NCBI RefSeq assembly: GCF_027563465.1
Contig: NZ_JAPFQA010000008.1
Coordinates: 1-64,000 of the forward strand
Direction of reading: 5' to 3'
Length of the DNA stretch: 64,000 nucleotides
Source of the DNA: Mesorhizobium qingshengii
GTDB taxonomy: Bacteria > Pseudomonadota > Alphaproteobacteria > Rhizobiales > Rhizobiaceae
Position numbers and translations under genes: made by a program. The notes beneath the pieces were generated by a model that ran no database searches, was not told the origin of the DNA, and saw only the letters and a program-made list of their open reading frames with translations. Below, piece by piece: positions 62,490 through 64,000 of the stretch; the first letter of the stretch is position 1, and every line of letters starts with the position of its first letter.

Positions 62490-62876
62490 ATGACCGATTT
62501 GAAGGACCTTACCCCGAAATTCCGCAATGTCCGGCTGCTGCTCGCCCGCGAGAAAGGCCACCCGGAAGGCGACCGTGAGGAGGGCTATGACGTGCTCGCT
62601 CCGTTGACCGGCGAAGGCCGGATCGATGCCGAGGAATGGAAGTCGCACAAGGCCTCCTGCCGCGTGCGCCGGTTTCGCGCCGGCGAAGATGATCTGATCG
62701 GCCGGCTCCGCCGCAAGCCCGGTGGACAGTGGTATTTCGACTATGCCGAAGGCGATCGTGACGACGAGATCGGCTTTCATCTCGGCGAAGAACGGTTCGT
62801 GACCGGTGAGTATGTGTCGATCGAGCGCAACGGCGCCATGCATACCTACCAGGTGGCACGGGTCGAACGGCCTTGA
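62490..62876 (+). CDS. Unknown conserved-looking acidic/basic 128-residue protein
   Basis: A soluble protein rich in charged residues, with no signal peptide or membrane helix: NVRLLLAREKGHPEGDREEG, YDVLAPLTGEGRIDAEEWK, and EDDLIGRLRRKPGGQWYFDYAEGDRDDEIGFHLG. It ends with YVSIERNGAMHTYQVARVERP, a beta-rich closing. AAAGGAG (about 62477-62483) precedes ATG 62490. I do not recognise the family. Its perfect FixK box with a good -10 strongly suggests low-oxygen expression, so it deserves attention. Confidence 0.88.
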   Translation: MTDLKDLTPKFRNVRLLLAREKGHPEGDREEGYDVLAPLTGEGRIDAEEWKSHKASCRVRRFRAGEDDLIGRLRRKPGGQWYFDYAEGDRDDEIGFHLGEERFVTGEYVSIERNGAMHTYQVARVERP

Positions 62877-62901
62877 AGCCTAGGGGCAAGGCTCACTGGA
62901 A

Positions 62902-63093
62902 GTGAACCATGCCGCGACGCGCCCTCAATTGTGGCCGGTTATCCCGACCCGTCCCCGGACCGGTTCTGCCGCGATCTTGCCATGCGGCGAAGCGGTGCGC
63001 GAGGCTTTGTTCGGCATGGTCGCCGCCGCCAGCGACGCAACCCGCGCGAAATGGATCAGGCAAATGCGTGGGCTGGGTGAACGGGCCAGATAA
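62902..63093 (+). CDS. Possible small protein ORF
   Basis: A 63-residue ORF starting at GTG 62902, 25 bp after the previous stop. Codon use (GC-rich third positions) resembles real genes, and the sequence EAVREALFGMVAAASDATRA with KWIRQMRGLGERAR looks helical. The ribosome site is weak. It could be a real small gene in the same transcript or a chance open frame. Confidence 0.35.
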   Translation: MNHAATRPQLWPVIPTRPRTGSAAILPCGEAVREALFGMVAAASDATRAKWIRQMRGLGERAR

Positions 63094-63110
63094 CGATCGT
63101 TGAGTGTCAA

Positions 63111-64000
63111 TCACGGCACCAGGACGGCGGCGCCGCTCAATCTCCCTTCCCTCAGATCGTCCAACGCCTGGTTGGCCTGTTCCAGCGGATAGACCTTGGT
63201 ATGCGTGCGAACCTGCGCGCGCTTCGCAATGGGGAAGAACTCTTCCGCGTCGCGGCGCGTCAGGTTTGCTACCGACACCAGTTCACGCTCTTCCCAAAGC
63301 AATTTGTAAGGCATCGCCGGGATGTCGCTCATGTGAATGCCGCCGCAAACCACACGGCCACCCTTGCGGACAGCACGAAGCGCGATCGGCACCAGGTCAC
63401 CGACAGGAGCGAAGATGATCGCGGCGTCGAGCTGCCTGGGCGGAAGTTCATCCGAACCGCCCGCCCAGGTCGCTCCGAGCGAGCGTGCAAATTCCTGTGC
63501 TTCCTTGTCACCCGGCCGGGTGACGGCGAAAATCTCACGACCTTGCCAGATCGCGATCTGGGCGACGATATGCGCTGCGGCGCCGAAGCCGTAGATCCCG
63601 AGCCGCTTGCCGTCACCGGCTTTCTTCAGGCATCGCCAGCCGATCAGGCCAGCGCAAAGCAACGGCGCCAGCGACACGGGGTCGGCATCCGGGTCCAGAT
63701 CGAAGGCGAACCGCGCGTCGGCAATGACATGGCTGGCGAAACCGCCATCGCGTGTATAGCCAGTGAAGTCTGGCTGGTCACAGAGATTTTCACTCCCTGC
63801 GGCGCAGTAGGGACAATGTCCGCACGTATGCCCGAGCCAAGGCACGCCAACTCTGCGCCCGACCCTGGAACGGGCGACGCCATCGCCAACCGAATCGATG
63901 ATGCCGACGATTTCGTGCCCCGGGATGAGCGGCAGTCTCGGATGAAGCAGATCACCGTCAACCACATGCAGATCGGTCCGACAGACCGCGCATGCCTCGA
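63111..64000 (-). CDS. Zinc-dependent alcohol dehydrogenase, 5' end missing
   Basis: At least 296 residues of a medium-chain zinc alcohol dehydrogenase running off the right edge; its first bases lie beyond 64000. Visible are the catalytic-zinc motif VCRTDLHVVDGDL near the edge, GHEIVGIIDSVG, the structural-zinc Cys set in HCPYCAAGSENLC, and the NAD-binding fold LGIYGFGAAAHIVAQIA. The end (KVYPLEQANQALDDLREG) is standard. It probably oxidises alcohols or reduces aldehydes. Its place in the island fits fermentative metabolism at low oxygen; its promoter is not in the window. Confidence 0.9.
   Translation of the reverse strand, partial: EACAVCRTDLHVVDGDLLHPRLPLIPGHEIVGIIDSVGDGVARSRVGRRVGVPWLGHTCGHCPYCAAGSENLCDQPDFTGYTRDGGFASHVIADARFAFDLDPDADPVSLAPLLCAGLIGWRCLKKAGDGKRLGIYGFGAAAHIVAQIAIWQGREIFAVTRPGDKEAQEFARSLGATWAGGSDELPPRQLDAAIIFAPVGDLVPIALRAVRKGGRVVCGGIHMSDIPAMPYKLLWEERELVSVANLTRRDAEEFFPIAKRAQVRTHTKVYPLEQANQALDDLREGRLSGAAVLVP

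Overview
The window looks like part of a Mesorhizobium-type chromosome (Hyphomicrobiales, Alphaproteobacteria). The basis is high GC with strong third-position GC bias, and a gene order typical of this group: pyruvate dehydrogenase E2/E3, lipA, ratA, cinA and ispDF, then nifR3(dusB)-ntrB-ntrC-ntrY-ntrX, a D-amino-acid aminotransferase, hfq and hflX. A palindromic intergenic repeat of rhizobial style lies upstream of ispDF. The species cannot be named from the sequence alone. I saw no rRNA, tRNA, insertion sequence, phage or CRISPR array.

Left part (1-33 kb) is core genome. The end of the E2 gene is followed by a small frameshifted membrane ORF, an SGNH hydrolase, lpdA, a GlsB-type membrane protein, lipA and ratA; cinA and ispDF face them from the other strand. 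Next come dusB-ntrBC-ntrYX (nitrogen control), a PLP aminotransferase, hfq-hflX and mazG, an aromatic aminotransferase, an ECF sigma/anti-sigma pair, a Bax-inhibitor-like protein, an aldose epimerase, a GFA protein, a winged-helix/TPR regulator and a DUF1127 gene. A leftward housekeeping series follows: MBL hydrolase, tatD, metG, holB, tmk, a D,D-carboxypeptidase homologue with altered motifs, and rlpA.

Right part (33-64 kb) reads as a low-oxygen and stress-survival island. It holds cytochrome bd (cydABX) with its CydDC exporter, acetate kinase and phosphoketolase, an MgtA-type Mg2+ ATPase, two c-type cytochromes, a C92-type lipoprotein, PHB synthase and phasin, DUF2267, phosphoribosyltransferase and flavin-binding proteins, a universal stress protein, an APH-like/P-loop kinase fusion, an acyl-CoA synthetase-GNAT fusion, DUF302, a TPC-type metal ATPase, thioredoxin 2, an MgtC/DUF4010 membrane protein, an unknown 128-residue protein and a zinc alcohol dehydrogenase.

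The most striking pattern is regulatory. Eleven FNR/FixK-type 14-bp palindromes lie in the intergenic spaces between 36.1 and 62.4 kb. Six match TTGAT-N4-ATCAA exactly and five are near-matches that still fit TTG(A/C)-N6-(T/G)CAA. I found none by eye in the first 36 kb. Many sit about 55-65 bp before a start codon with a -10-like hexamer about 31-33 bp further on, which is class II activator geometry. The island is therefore probably one FixK/FNR regulon joining high-affinity respiration, substrate-level ATP synthesis through acetyl phosphate, carbon storage, protein acetylation, and metal and redox homeostasis. No regulator gene is in the window.
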